Shown piece after piece: positions 25,166 through 35,361 of a DNA stretch of 64,000 nt; within the stretch, counting starts at the first letter, position 1, and every line of letters begins with the position of its first letter. The stretch is from G965212025 sp965237985 (GTDB lineage Bacteria; Pseudomonadota; Gammaproteobacteria; Poriferisulfidales; Oxydemutatoraceae), in contig OZ250161.1 in NCBI GenBank assembly GCA_965237985.1, positions 682,001-746,000 of the forward strand, in the 5' to 3' direction. The notes below the pieces were generated by a model that worked only from the letters and a program-made list of their open reading frames with translations, made no database searches and was not told the origin of the DNA. Made by a program: the position numbers and the translations under genes.

Positions 25166-26623
25166 TTGAAAACCCTGGCACCGCTCATCAAAGAACTACA
25201 GCAGGAGCTTCCCGAGCAGTCCGTGTTGTCCAACAAAGTTGCGTTGCGCCCTTTTGAGTGCGACGGCCTGACTGCGTATCGGCAAACGCCTCCATGTGTG
25301 GTACTGCCAGAAAATCTACAACAAATACAAACGGTCGTCCGTTTGTGCCGGCGGGCAAAAGTCCCCATCGTCACTCGGGGTGCCGGAACCGGTTTGTCCG
25401 GAGGAGCCTTGCCTCTGGCGAACGGAGTCCTTTTGGTGCTGACAAAACTCAACAGAATCTTGAAAATCGACCCTGAAAACCGTTTGGCTGTTGTCGAACC
25501 GGGAGTCACGAATGCGCGCATATCTCAAGCTACCGCTCCCCACCGGCTCCGCTTCACTCCTGACCCTTCTTCGCAAATCGCCTGCACCATCGGCGGCAAC
25601 GTGGCAGAAAACGCCGGCGGCGTGCATTGCGTGAAATATGGTCTCACCGTCAACAATGTCATGGCCTTGAAAATCGTCACCGTGGACGGCGAACTGATAA
25701 CACTGGGCAACAACAGCCTTGACGCCCCAGGGTATGACCTGACGGCTTTGCTGACGGGGTCGGAAGGCATGCTGGGTATCATAGTGGAAGTGACCGTAAA
25801 TTTGCTGCCTCTCCCCGAAACCACATGCGTGACACTGGCCGCTTTTCGCACAGTCGGTGATGCCTCGCAGGCGGTTGCCGAGATTTACACTGCCGGCATT
25901 GTGCCGGCCGGGCTGGAAATGATGGATCAGAACGCGATTCGTGCCGTGGAGGATTATTTACACATCGGATACCCCACGGATGCGGCGGCAATCCTGCTGT
26001 GTGAACTCGACGGCAGTGCCAGCGAAACCAGCGAATTGATCGAAAGCGTCTGCGGAATCATGCGCGAATGCCATGCCTATGTAGTGCGTCGCGCGACGGA
26101 TCAGGATGCCCAGGAAAAACTTTGGGCCGGGCGCAAAGCAGCTTTCCCGGCTATCGGGCGCATCACTCCCGACTATTACTGCATGGATGGAACGATACCG
26201 AGACGGGAACTTGCCAATGTGCTCGCGGAAATTTCTCGCCTGTCTCAATCATTCAAGCTGTCAGTCGCAAACGTATTTCATGCCGGGGATGGCAACCTCC
26301 ACCCACTGATCATGTACGATGCCAATGTTCAGGGGGAACTGGAACAAGCGGAAGCCTTTGGAGAAGAAATCCTGCGACTCAGCATACAGGCAGGGGGTTC
26401 AATCACCGGCGAACACGGCGTCGGTGTCGAGAAACTGAATTCCATGTGTGGACAATTCAACACTGCCGAACTTGAGCAGTTTCACAATTTGAAAAAAGCG
26501 TTTGACCCGGAAGAGCTGCTCAATCCTGGGAAGGCCATTCCCACGTTGCGGCGATGTGCGGAACTCGGCAGGATGCACGTACACCGTGGCCAAACCCGGC
26601 ATTCTGAACTGCCGCGCTTTTAG
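25166..26623 (+). CDS. glcD: Glycolate oxidase, FAD-linked subunit GlcD
   Basis: The FAD subunit of glycolate dehydrogenase, which oxidises glycolate to glyoxylate in 2-phosphoglycolate salvage and passes electrons to the membrane quinone pool. It shows TRGAGTGLSGGALPLANGV and SQIACTIGGNVAENAGGVHC of the FAD-binding PCMH domain, GSEGMLGIIVEVTV, then the C-terminal FAD-oxidase domain with NVFHAGDGNLHPL and GGSITGEHGVGVEK. Length 485 aa is normal. The start is TTG 25166; no in-frame ATG suits the family N-terminus. It leads the glcDEF operon. Confidence 0.95.
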   Translation: MKTLAPLIKELQQELPEQSVLSNKVALRPFECDGLTAYRQTPPCVVLPENLQQIQTVVRLCRRAKVPIVTRGAGTGLSGGALPLANGVLLVLTKLNRILKIDPENRLAVVEPGVTNARISQATAPHRLRFTPDPSSQIACTIGGNVAENAGGVHCVKYGLTVNNVMALKIVTVDGELITLGNNSLDAPGYDLTALLTGSEGMLGIIVEVTVNLLPLPETTCVTLAAFRTVGDASQAVAEIYTAGIVPAGLEMMDQNAIRAVEDYLHIGYPTDAAAILLCELDGSASETSELIESVCGIMRECHAYVVRRATDQDAQEKLWAGRKAAFPAIGRITPDYYCMDGTIPRRELANVLAEISRLSQSFKLSVANVFHAGDGNLHPLIMYDANVQGELEQAEAFGEEILRLSIQAGGSITGEHGVGVEKLNSMCGQFNTAELEQFHNLKKAFDPEELLNPGKAIPTLRRCAELGRMHVHRGQTRHSELPRF

Positions 26624-26699
26624 TCGTGCGCCGATGACAAAACAGCGACAGCTCCAGCTGTCTGCGGCGCTTGGCAAAAGCGCGTTTTCCAATTGAAAA

Positions 26700-27773
26700 A
26701 TGCAACTTTCGACAAACAGCCCGAAGCAGGAAATTATCGCACAGGTTTGTGAAGCCGGCGACAAAAAACAACCGTTGCAAATTATCGGGGGAAACAGCAA
26801 AGCTTTTTATGGCGAGAATATCGAGGCAAAAGCATTGCCGGTGGGACACCACTCCGGTATCGTGAAATGTGATCCGCAGGAAAGTTTTTTAACCGCTAAA
26901 GGTGGGACGCCACTGTGCGAAATCGAGCGGGTATTGTCTGAAAAACAACAGATGATTCCTTTTGAGCCACCTGGCTTCGGAGCCACGGCAACGCTTGGAG
27001 GGTGCCTCGCCACTGGCTTGTCGGGCCCGGCACGAGCTACTTTCGGAGCCGTGCGTGACGCGACGCTCGGAGTACAGATCATCAATGGTCGTGGCGAGGT
27101 GCTGCGCTTCGGTGGCAATGTCATGAAAAACGTAGCCGGTTACGATTTCAGCCGCCTGATGTGTGGTGCCTGCGGAACGCTTGGCATCATTCTTGAGGCA
27201 ACCATCCGTTTGCGACCGAAGCTGGAAAAAGAGTGCACCATCTGCCTTGACCTGAATGCGACGCAAGCCATCGACAAAATAAGCACTTGGACCAATGCGG
27301 GGTTTCCGATCACTGCGAGCTTTCATTGCGATGAACAACTTTTTCTCCGCTTGAGCGGGCATCGGGACAGTGTGGCGGTAGCACGGCGTAAAATCGGTGG
27401 GAATGAAATTTCCGACGGTCCGAGGTTCTGGTCTGAGATCAGAGAACATCGACACCCTTTTTTCAAACAGGCGAAAACCCTTTGGCGGTTATCGCTTGCT
27501 CCCCACAGCCCGACACTCGGGCTTTCCGGGCGCGGCGCTTTTGAGTGGGGCGGAGCGCTACGCTGGCTGGCAACAGACATTCCCGCACAACAGGTACGCA
27601 TGGTCGTGGAAAAACATGGGGGTCACGCCTGCCTGTTCAGGAGCACGAAGCAAAGCGCGGTTCCGGTTTTTCACCCCATTGCTCCCGGCCTGTTGAATCT
27701 GCACAAGCGCATCAAACATGCTTTTGACCCACTTTCCATATTGAATCCCGGGAAACTCTATCCGGGCGTTTGA
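26700..27773 (+). CDS. glcE: Glycolate oxidase, FAD-binding subunit GlcE
   Basis: The second flavin-type subunit of glycolate dehydrogenase. A 357-residue truncated relative of GlcD with FEPPGFGATATLGGCLATGL, GPARATFGAVRDATLGVQII, GNVMKNVAGYDFSRLMCGAC and the terminal FDPLSILNPGKLYPG. ATG 26700 lies 76 bases after the glcD stop, and glcF begins four bases after its stop, so the three are co-transcribed. Confidence 0.95.
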   Translation: MQLSTNSPKQEIIAQVCEAGDKKQPLQIIGGNSKAFYGENIEAKALPVGHHSGIVKCDPQESFLTAKGGTPLCEIERVLSEKQQMIPFEPPGFGATATLGGCLATGLSGPARATFGAVRDATLGVQIINGRGEVLRFGGNVMKNVAGYDFSRLMCGACGTLGIILEATIRLRPKLEKECTICLDLNATQAIDKISTWTNAGFPITASFHCDEQLFLRLSGHRDSVAVARRKIGGNEISDGPRFWSEIREHRHPFFKQAKTLWRLSLAPHSPTLGLSGRGAFEWGGALRWLATDIPAQQVRMVVEKHGGHACLFRSTKQSAVPVFHPIAPGLLNLHKRIKHAFDPLSILNPGKLYPGV

Positions 27774-27777
27774 TTCG

Positions 27778-28980
27778 ATGCGTACCAGTTTACAAAGCGG
27801 CCTGTTGCCTACGGCACTTGCGGCACGGGCCGACCAGATTCTCCGCAAGTGCGTACATTGTGGTTTCTGCAACTCGGCCTGCCCTACTTACAGACTGGGA
27901 AGCAACGAGCTTGACAGCCCCCGCGGGCGCATTTATTTAATGAAAAACATACTGGAAGGAGAGACACCTGAAGTGACCCATTTGCGCCACCTTGACCGTT
28001 GCCTTTCATGTCGGAGTTGCGAAAGCAGTTGTCCTTCAGGTGTGAATTTCCAGCAATTGCTGGAAATTACCAAGCCAGTGGTCACCGACCGGATAAAACG
28101 CGGTTTCCTGGAAACAGTGCGGCGCGCGGTTGCGGTGCGAACCTTGCCCTACCCGCGCAGGATGGCCTGTGCCCTTTTCTTGGCACGTTGCTTTCGGCCT
28201 TTGTTGCCGAAGCATCTGGGCAGAAAAATCCCGCCCCGTGCCAGCACTCGGAGAAGCGGTTTCAAAGCGACAAAATTCCCGCGAAAAATGGTCGCCATAC
28301 AAGGCTGTGTGCAAGGTGCCGTGGCACCCGATATCAACGCACACTTGGCACTGGTGCTGGAAAAATTCGGCATCGAATTGATTGAGCTGAAAAATACCTG
28401 TTGTGGGGCTCTGTCGTATCATATCGACCGTCGCCAACGCGCGGAAAAATTGCTGAAAGCCACTATCGAAAAACTTTTTAAGCTGTTGAACGAAGGCGCG
28501 GAGGCCATTGTCAGTACTGCCAGCGGATGTGGGAGCATGATGCGGGAATATGGTCAGTGTTTTCAGGACAACCCGTCATGGCAGGAAAAAGCGCGCGTGG
28601 TCTCCCAAAAGTGCCTGGACATCTCTGAAGTCGTTGCCCGGGAAGGTCATGAAAACCTTGAAGCAAAGCGGGTGCGGGCTGTTTTCCATTCGCCTTGCAC
28701 ATTGCAACATGCGCTGCAGCTGGGCGGCAAGACAGAAAAACTGCTGCATGCTTTGGGTGTGCCTGTCTCGGCTGTTAAAGACGGACATATCTGCTGTGGT
28801 TCGGCGGGCTACTACTCACTGTTCCAGCAGGATATTGCTGAGCAATTACTGAAAAACAAGCTCGAGGCACTGTTGGCGGAGGACCCGGAAGTCATCCTGA
28901 CCGCTAATCTTGGCTGCCAGCTGCATTTGCAGTCCTTATCACCGATCCCGGTGCGCCACTGGATTTCAGTACTGCACTAA
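27778..28980 (+). CDS. glcF: Glycolate oxidase, iron-sulfur subunit GlcF
   Basis: The electron-transfer subunit of glycolate dehydrogenase. Two 4Fe-4S motifs are present near the N-terminus, CVHCGFCNSACP and CLSCRSCESSCP. Two CCG domains follow (NTCCGALSYH and HICCGSAGYYS), as in heterodisulfide-reductase-like proteins. 400 residues, normal. It starts four bases after glcE. Confidence 0.95.
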   Translation: MRTSLQSGLLPTALAARADQILRKCVHCGFCNSACPTYRLGSNELDSPRGRIYLMKNILEGETPEVTHLRHLDRCLSCRSCESSCPSGVNFQQLLEITKPVVTDRIKRGFLETVRRAVAVRTLPYPRRMACALFLARCFRPLLPKHLGRKIPPRASTRRSGFKATKFPRKMVAIQGCVQGAVAPDINAHLALVLEKFGIELIELKNTCCGALSYHIDRRQRAEKLLKATIEKLFKLLNEGAEAIVSTASGCGSMMREYGQCFQDNPSWQEKARVVSQKCLDISEVVAREGHENLEAKRVRAVFHSPCTLQHALQLGGKTEKLLHALGVPVSAVKDGHICCGSAGYYSLFQQDIAEQLLKNKLEALLAEDPEVILTANLGCQLHLQSLSPIPVRHWISVLH

Positions 28981-28989
28981 GCAATCGTC

Positions 28990-30168
28990 GTGCCTGAAAC
29001 AAGTCTGGCAGAAGCCTTTTTCCTGATTTTCACCGGCTCGGCACTGCTGGCCACGTTGGCGCTGTTCGCCAGACAAACGCTGATCCTCGCTTACGTCCTC
29101 ATAGGTGTCGCACTGGGACCGTTCTCTTTCAATCTGATCGAGGACCCTCGAGTCATCAGCCAGATGTCGAGTATAGGCATTATGTTTTTGCTTTTTCTAA
29201 TGGGGATCGATTTGCCTCCTGGAAAGCTAAAAAAACTGCTCGGTCCGTCGTTGCTTATCACGGCTTTCAGTTCTCTGGCCTTCGCGTTGCTCGGTTACAG
29301 CTTTGGCCTAGCCGCAGGACTGAATGATGTCGAAAGCATCGTGCTCGGCACAAGCCTGATGTTTTCCAGCACCATTGTTTCCATCAAACTACTGCCCACC
29401 ACTGTACTCCACCACCGGGAAACCGGTGAAAACATCATCCGGATTCTTTTGCTGCAGGATTTTGCGGCGATCTTTGTACTTGTTGCGCTCAATGTGTATG
29501 ACAAAAACGCGTTGTCAGCGAGCATCGAGAACAACTTGGCGATACCGCTTTTGTCTTTACCCCTGTTGGGCATCGTTGCTTACCTGGCAGAAAAATTTGT
29601 GCTCTATCCTTTGTTGAAAAGGTTTGACCGCATCAAGGAATATATTTTCCTGTTGGCAATCGGATGGTGTCTCGGCATGGCGCAACTTTCCGCAAGCCTG
29701 GGGGTAAGCGAAGAAATAGGCGCGTTTATCGCCGGAGTTGCGCTCGCTTCCAGTCCGATTTCTTTTTACATCACGGAATCCTTGAAACCGTTGCGCGACT
29801 TTTTCTTGATCATATTTTTCTTCTCCCTGGGCGCCAGCATCAACCTCTGGGAGGTCCACAACATTCTCGTCCCCGCACTTTTGCTGGGTATCGGGATCAC
29901 CCTGTTGAAACCATGGGTTTTTCAGGCCTTGGGGACTGGCATGGGAATAGAGAAAGCACGCGCCAGGGAACTGGGATTCCGCCTTGGACAAGGCAGCGAA
30001 TTTTCTTTGTTGATTGCCACCCTGGCACTGCAAATCTCCTTGATCAGCTCCTCTACCGCCCAACTGATACAGTTGGGGATTCTGATCAGTTTCATTTCCT
30101 CGTCGTATATCGTGGTCTTGAATTACCCGACCCCCATCGCGCTTTCCGAAAAATTACGCCGCGACTGA
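28990..30168 (+). CDS. CPA2 cation:proton antiporter (KefB-like membrane domain)
   Basis: A 392-residue polytopic protein with about twelve helices, of the monovalent cation:proton antiporter-2 family. Signature stretches are GIMFLLFLMGIDLPPGKLKK, the hairpin-like FSSTIVSIKLL and LLQDFAAIFVLVAL with its conserved Asp, and SEEIGAFIAGVALASS. It lacks the C-terminal nucleotide-binding RCK domain found in KefB/KefC. It begins with GTG nine bases after glcF, so it may be in that operon. It is convergent with prfB. Transported ion (K+ or Na+) cannot be told. Confidence 0.88.
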   Translation: MPETSLAEAFFLIFTGSALLATLALFARQTLILAYVLIGVALGPFSFNLIEDPRVISQMSSIGIMFLLFLMGIDLPPGKLKKLLGPSLLITAFSSLAFALLGYSFGLAAGLNDVESIVLGTSLMFSSTIVSIKLLPTTVLHHRETGENIIRILLLQDFAAIFVLVALNVYDKNALSASIENNLAIPLLSLPLLGIVAYLAEKFVLYPLLKRFDRIKEYIFLLAIGWCLGMAQLSASLGVSEEIGAFIAGVALASSPISFYITESLKPLRDFFLIIFFFSLGASINLWEVHNILVPALLLGIGITLLKPWVFQALGTGMGIEKARARELGFRLGQGSEFSLLIATLALQISLISSSTAQLIQLGILISFISSSYIVVLNYPTPIALSEKLRRD

Positions 30169-30252
30169 GCGGAACAGCAGACCGGACCTCGCCGCATTTC
30201 CGTCCCCCGGCAGGGCACTCCTTTCGTTCAAATTCATTTCCCAAACGGGGAC

Positions 30253-31351
30253 CTACAGCCCTTGTTTCAGGCTCTCTTCCATGAACGGGTCCAGATCTCC
30301 ATTCAGAACTCCTTGGGCATCTCCGGTTTCGTGCTGGGTTCGCAAATCCTTGATCCGCGACTGGTCAAGAACATAGGAGCGAATCTGGCTGCCCCAGCCT
30401 ATGGCGGCTTTGTTATCCTCCAGTTCTTTCTGGCTTTCCAGCTGTTTGCGCCGTTCCAGTTCATAGAGCTTGGCTTTCAACTGCTTCATGGCCGTTTCCC
30501 GGTTGCGATGCTGTGAACGATTGTTTTGACATTGCGTGACGACACCGGTCGGCAAGTGGGTAATCCGTACCGCTGATTCGGTTTTGTTGACATGTTGGCC
30601 ACCAGCGCCACTGGAGCGATAAACATCAACACGTGTATCGGCGGGACTGATTTCTATTTCTACTTCATCATCGATTTGCGGTGACACAAAGACGGCGGCA
30701 AAAGACGTGTGCCTGCGGTTGCCGGAACTAAAAGGCGATTTCCTGACCAGGCGGTGCACTCCGGTTTCCGTGCGCAGCCAGCCAAACGCATAGGCACCAT
30801 CGACTTTCACGGTGGCGCTTTTCAAGCCTGCCACCTCGCCCGAGGTCGCCTCGGTAATTTCCACGGCAAAACTTCGGCTTTCCGCCCACCGCAAGTACAT
30901 TCGTAACAACATTTCCGCCCAATCCTGGGACTCGGTGCCTCCAGAACCGGCAGTCAACTCGAGAAAAGCATTCCCGGCATCCATTTTCCCGGAAAACATG
31001 CATTGGAATTCCAGGTCGGAGATTTCTTTTTCTACTTTTTCCAGGTCCTTTGCAACGCTGCCCACGAATTCTGCGTCCTGCTCATCAGCAACCAGATCAA
31101 GCATTTCTCCGGTCTCATCGACCTGGCTTTCAAGTGCGTCAAAAACCTGGATGACTTTTTCGAGTTCCGCCCGCTCGCGACCCAGCTGACGAGCTACATC
31201 CTGTGATGTCCAAACCTTGGACGAGGCGAGGTCTTCTAAAACCTGGCGATATCTTCGCGACTTGCTTTCGTAATCAAAGCAACCCCCTGAGTTTTTCCAG
31301 GCGGGCTTTGCTACTCTTTAGTCTTCGAAAAAGAAATTCCGTGTCCAACAT
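30253..31351 (-). CDS. prfB: Peptide chain release factor 2, with programmed +1 frameshift
   Basis: RF2 terminates translation at UGA and UAA. A 25-codon zero-frame leader starts at ATG 31351 (MLDTEFLFRRL) and ends at TGA 31276-31274. After a +1 shift the frame continues DYESKSRRYRQVLEDLASSK to the normal RF2 body. The body has the codon-recognition loop in KTESAVRITHLPTGV and the catalytic SSGAGGQHVNKTE (GGQ). The total is 365 residues, the family length. The leader has the same length as in E. coli. It lies three bases after recJ, the classical recJ-prfB order; lysS is not downstream. Confidence 0.96.
31274..31291 (-). promoter_or_regulatory. prfB: prfB programmed frameshift site
   Basis: On the minus strand the site reads CTC AGG GGG TTG CTT TGA: an internal Shine-Dalgarno-like AGGGGG, a three-base spacer, the slippery CTT and the in-frame UGA. 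RF2 shortage favours the +1 shift, giving autoregulation. Spacing is identical to the well-known E. coli site. Confidence 0.96.
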
Positions 31352-31354
31352 CGC

Positions 31355-33091
31355 TTATGCCAATACTTCAATGTGATGAATGTCCAGCAATGGCGCACGC
31401 CGGCCTTTGAATTCATCTGCTTCCAGGCGATAAGTAATACGGACTTTCCCCATGTCTTGAATACAATCGCGACCGCGCGCGTTAAACAAAATGGCGTAAA
31501 CCGGCTCATCTACTCCGTCCGGACTCAGCACCATTTTGAGGTGCTTTTTTCCGACTATCCAGCGTTCCCAGACATCAAAAACACCATCAAAAATCGGTTC
31601 CGGAAATCCTCTCCCCCAGGGCCCGCCTTCACGTAGGGAAAGGGCGGTTTCAAAAGTCAGATTGTATGCGTCCAGCTGGCCATCACTCAGCAAGGTGTCG
31701 AAAAATTCTCCCGCGTTTCGGAGCGTGGTGACTTCTTCATTAAAACTGTCTTTGAATTCTTCAAAGCGGTTTTCTTGCAACATCATGGTTGCACTCATGG
31801 CGTGACCACCAAAGTGCGTCAAAAGGTCGGGGTTGCGATCCGCAATACATCGCAATACGCGCCGAATATGTACTCCACGAACGGAGCAGGCAACCCCCCT
31901 CAAGACGCTTCCCATGTACTTGGTAAACACAACTGAAGGTTTACGGTACTGAGACTTTAAACGAAACGCTATGGAATTGAGGAAGTCGTCCGGCCACTCG
32001 GGATTGTAAATGCACAAAGCATTGCTGACTTCATGTCCTGGTGGCAAATCACAGGTCTCCTCCAGGTTGGCACCCGACTTGATTCGTCTTTCCAGCTCGC
32101 GCGTGCTGCTGCCTACTCCCTCCAGAATCGCCGCGTACTGTGCAGCCATCCTGCGGTCATCGGAAATCAGGCAGCGAATACCCAGCGAGGTATCTTTGAG
32201 GAAGGATGCCGCATTCAGGCGCGGGGCAATGCAATAAGACAAGTCCGAAGCCACTGCCTGCCGAGCACGAGCACGCGAAACCACAAACAGGGCTTGAATC
32301 CCGGCACAGCCCCGACCCGCCCGAATGCGTTTCAGACCTTGCGCAACCAGGATCCGATTGTTACGGTTCAATGGCACCACATCTGCCACAGTACCAAGCG
32401 CAACCAGGTCCAGATAGCAATCCAAGCGTGGCGGTTGGTCAACAAAAAGGTGCTCGTCAATGAACCGTTTTCTGAGTGCTGCAAGCAAATAAAAAGCAAC
32501 GCCTGCCCCCGCAAGCCCCAGTTCCCTGGTCTTCTCACTAAGAGCAGAATTTACCACGGCCTGCGCGTCTGGAATTTCACCTGCGCATTCATCGTGGTCG
32601 GTAATGATGACGGGAACGCCAACTTCTTTCAGTGCCTTCACACCTTCAACACTCGTGGCACCGCAATCCGCGGTGATCACCACATCCGGCGAGGAACTGT
32701 AAAGCAGAAAACTGACGACTTCCTTCGACAAGCCATAACCTTTTTTCAACCGGTTCGGAACCAGGAAGTCACATTGTTGAAAACCAAATTTTCGTAATCC
32801 TTTGACCAACAGAGCGGTGCTGGCAGCCCCGTCTGCATCAAAGTCCCCAACAATCAATATTTTTTTCTGCTCTTTAAAGGCCTCCACCAACAAGGTGCAG
32901 GCCTTGTCCACGTTCGGCAAATCCGTGTATTGAGCCAAGTGCTTCAAGTCGTGATCCAGATCTTCTTCGGTATCGATGCCTCGGGCAAGATAGATCCTCC
33001 GCAACAACGGTTCGATCCCATCTGTTTCAGGAAGCTTCCCCAAGAGCTTACGGTGCCTGATTTTTGGCACCGATAAAACGGGCTTAGTCAT
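31355..33091 (-). CDS. recJ: Single-stranded-DNA exonuclease RecJ with altered catalytic motifs
   Basis: RecJ is the 5'-3' ssDNA exonuclease of recombination and mismatch repair. The 578-residue product has motif I VGDFDADGAAST (residues 81-92), LVALGTVADVVPL, CIAPRLNAA, and the DHHA1 end HFGGHAMSAT. Three hallmark spots deviate. The DHH motif reads DHD (165-167), the DNG motif reads ADCG, and LNAAGR reads LNAASF. The changed second His of DHH is a metal ligand in characterised RecJ. The frame is open and AGGAGAG precedes ATG 33091, so a protein is made, but activity may be reduced or lost. Confidence 0.92.
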   Translation of the reverse strand: MTKPVLSVPKIRHRKLLGKLPETDGIEPLLRRIYLARGIDTEEDLDHDLKHLAQYTDLPNVDKACTLLVEAFKEQKKILIVGDFDADGAASTALLVKGLRKFGFQQCDFLVPNRLKKGYGLSKEVVSFLLYSSSPDVVITADCGATSVEGVKALKEVGVPVIITDHDECAGEIPDAQAVVNSALSEKTRELGLAGAGVAFYLLAALRKRFIDEHLFVDQPPRLDCYLDLVALGTVADVVPLNRNNRILVAQGLKRIRAGRGCAGIQALFVVSRARARQAVASDLSYCIAPRLNAASFLKDTSLGIRCLISDDRRMAAQYAAILEGVGSSTRELERRIKSGANLEETCDLPPGHEVSNALCIYNPEWPDDFLNSIAFRLKSQYRKPSVVFTKYMGSVLRGVACSVRGVHIRRVLRCIADRNPDLLTHFGGHAMSATMMLQENRFEEFKDSFNEEVTTLRNAGEFFDTLLSDGQLDAYNLTFETALSLREGGPWGRGFPEPIFDGVFDVWERWIVGKKHLKMVLSPDGVDEPVYAILFNARGRDCIQDMGKVRITYRLEADEFKGRRAPLLDIHHIEVLA

Positions 33092-33750
33092 AAAAAAACC
33101 TCTCCTTGCAACCCACCAAACCGCAGCCACTCTACGCGTCTTTACACCGTACTTGGATTCCCGGCAAAAATCAAGCTACCACGCAACACCCGACAAGTGT
33201 GAAATATCCGAAACCAAAATGGCATTTTCACTCCGGCCCAAAGCTATTCTACCCTAATTGAACTCTGATCTGCTTTCAGGCCAGCAAGCCATTTCCCGAC
33301 ACGACTCCAACGGGTCCGCCCAAGGTTGATGCGACGGGCGCGAAGAATCGTGTCGGTTTCTCCACCTTCTGGAAAGCCATGCCCCTGACGAGAAGATTTT
33401 TCGGGAAATCGGAAAGGGCTTGCCAATACAGGTTGTGAAGAGAGTCGGGGTCACTACTCAAATCAGGCCATCCTTACACAAAAGGAAAAGCGAAAAAGGT
33501 CAAGGGAACAGAACTTCCACTCAGCAGTGGCATGGCCGCTCCGTTTCTCACGACACTAGGTGGGCCTGATGCAGAAGAACATTCGAGCCAGCAACCAAGC
33601 CTTGCTCGTTGACTTCAGCTTCGCTTTCGAGGGTGTCACCGAAGCAGAGACGCAGAACACAGCCGGCAGGAAGTGATGTACAAGACCTGCACGTGTTCCG
33701 CTCCGGTTTGTTTGCGGAAACAATTTTTTGAAAGGGAGGTGACAGAAGAA
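33092..33750. other. Spacer between recJ and the orphan gene
   Basis: No gene is supported here; frames are short and without recognisable domains. The recJ ribosome-binding site lies at the left edge and the GGGAGGTGACAG site of the orphan gene at the right edge. Confidence 0.5.
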
Positions 33751-34863
33751 ATGGGCCGGATCGAGTTCACTCAAAATCATTCAAGTCCGCGCAGCACGAC
33801 AGGTATCGGAGACCTGACGAGGGTTTCTGGAAACAAGGGGCAGGACTCCACAAGGACCCAGCATGACCAACCTTGGTACAGCCGACTGTCCTGCTGGATC
33901 AAGGACAGCGTGCAGCCCTTTTATTCACCGTCACAACAAAGTGCCCCCTTCGACAATACGACTTGGGTGAGGTTGAGTCAGGGTTCGGGGGGCGATCAAA
34001 GTATTGCAACTGGCAAAAAAACATTTCCCGAAATGAAAATTACACAATGGAACAAGGAAGGAGCTCTGGCGGGTGAGTCGCGCGCCGTGCAGTCGCTTTG
34101 AGAACTGGAGGCTGGCAGTGATGCATGGAAAACCAATGCATCGACACTGGCTGGCAGGGGTTTTGCGGAAGTACAGGGACAATCCTCGGAAAATGGACGC
34201 ATTCCCCAGACTCCAGCTCAGGGGGATATTTTGCTTGAGACTGAAGTGGATGATGAGACGGTGATGATCGATGCCATAAAATTGGTTGCAGACAGCGACC
34301 TGCCGTCGAAGGAATTGAGTAGTCAGCAAATGCACGATCTGGCCGACGCCATGGAAGAGAGTGTTTCTGTTCCACGAAAAACGGCAACCAGACCTGACAT
34401 CAAGGTCACCACCCACTCCAACAGGTCCGAGACGCCCAAGCTTGATGAGGTGACGAAGAAATGGTTGGCAAACAATCATGATTGGAGTCAGCCAGAGATT
34501 TACGAAGCAACCCAGGAGGTGATGAACGATGTAGGATTCGCCACGACCGCCCGCTTCAGGAGTCAAAGCGACGAAAAAAAAGAGAAACAAAATAGAAATG
34601 AGGCGGCCAGCGGAATTATGGGACAGTTTTTTGCAGAAATAAAAGGCCAAGATTCTACAACAATGACATCCGGAGACTTTAAGGAAAATTTCAGGAAAGC
34701 CGTCCTGAGCTATTGTTTTGGCAAAAAAGATTGGGTTACTCACATCGGTTCAGAGATGGTAGACACCGGGGGGATGCGGCAAATTGAGCGCGTTGCATTT
34801 TCACGCTCCTTGATGGTTGTATTGAAAGCACTGAAGGGAGTTGATTGGAACGCGACTTTCTGA
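33751..34863 (+). pseudogene. Orphan protein family, copy 1 (interrupted by TGA, internally shortened)
   Basis: It is a relative of the 503-residue protein at 36195. The N-terminal block (WYSRLSCWIKDSVQPFYSP) matches WHNRLACWIKDSARAFFSP, and the C-terminal 190 residues are nearly identical. One reading frame spans both parts but holds an in-frame TGA at 34099-34101 and lacks about 230 residues of the middle. A one-base difference near the end (GGGGGG versus GGGTGGG) changes the C-terminus. GGGAGGTGACAG lies before ATG 33751. The C-terminal frame from 34231 is open (210 codons) and could be made separately, but no ribosome-binding site supports that. Confidence 0.7.
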
Positions 34864-35199
34864 CTTTCGCGCGAAGGAACACTGGTTTTAACGTAGCTTC
34901 CACTCGTGAAGCTATGCCCGGGAAACAGGGAGAACGCAAGCCGCGCGGATCTGCACGGGCAGGTTCCTTTTTTTCACTTTAATTTTCCTGCATCACAAGG
35001 AGGCTTCTGAACGGGTGGTTCAAAAGGCAGGAACGCCTGAAACGGGTGCATAGCACTCCACTTTGATGAACCGGCATCCAGAAATCATCATCCTGGCAAA
35101 ATTGACCACCAACCAGAAATGAGGATTTCGGTCCCTGAAGCCGGACCGATCCTTGGTGCCGGCGACAGTTTTCCCTGAATACAGACCTGCTGGAACCGG
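34864..35199. other. Duplicated spacer before the tRNA pair, copy 1
   Basis: No gene. It is nearly identical to 37783-38118. On the minus strand this is the region downstream of tRNA-Leu, and some frames here are conserved only because of the recent duplication. Confidence 0.6.
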
Positions 35200-35284
35200 T
35201 GCCCGGAGCCGGAATCGAACCGGCACGAGGCACCACCTCAAGGGATTTTAAGTCCCTCGCGTCTACCTGTTCCGCCACCCGGGC
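35200..35284 (-). tRNA. tRNA-Leu(TAA), copy 1
   Basis: Minus-strand 85-nt cloverleaf beginning GCCCGGGTGGCGGAACAGG. The anticodon loop CTTAAAA gives anticodon UAA. There is a long class II variable arm, the T-loop GGTTCGATTCC and an acceptor end TCCGGGC plus A. CCA is not encoded. Equivalent to E. coli leuZ. Confidence 0.95.
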
Positions 35285-35290
35285 AACCTG

Positions 35291-35361
35291 AGGCTAGTGC
35301 CGGAATCGAACCGACCTACACGGCTTTGCAGGCCGCTGCATTACCACTCTGCCGGTCAGTC
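35291..35361 (-). pseudogene. tRNA-Cys(GCA), copy 1, acceptor stem broken
   Basis: The anticodon arm (CCTGCAAAGC), D-loop and T-arm match the copy at 38211. The 5' acceptor strand, however, reads GACTGAC opposite ACTAGCC, so most of the acceptor stem cannot pair. The duplicated sequence diverges exactly here, so this is probably a truncated, nonfunctional copy. Confidence 0.75.
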
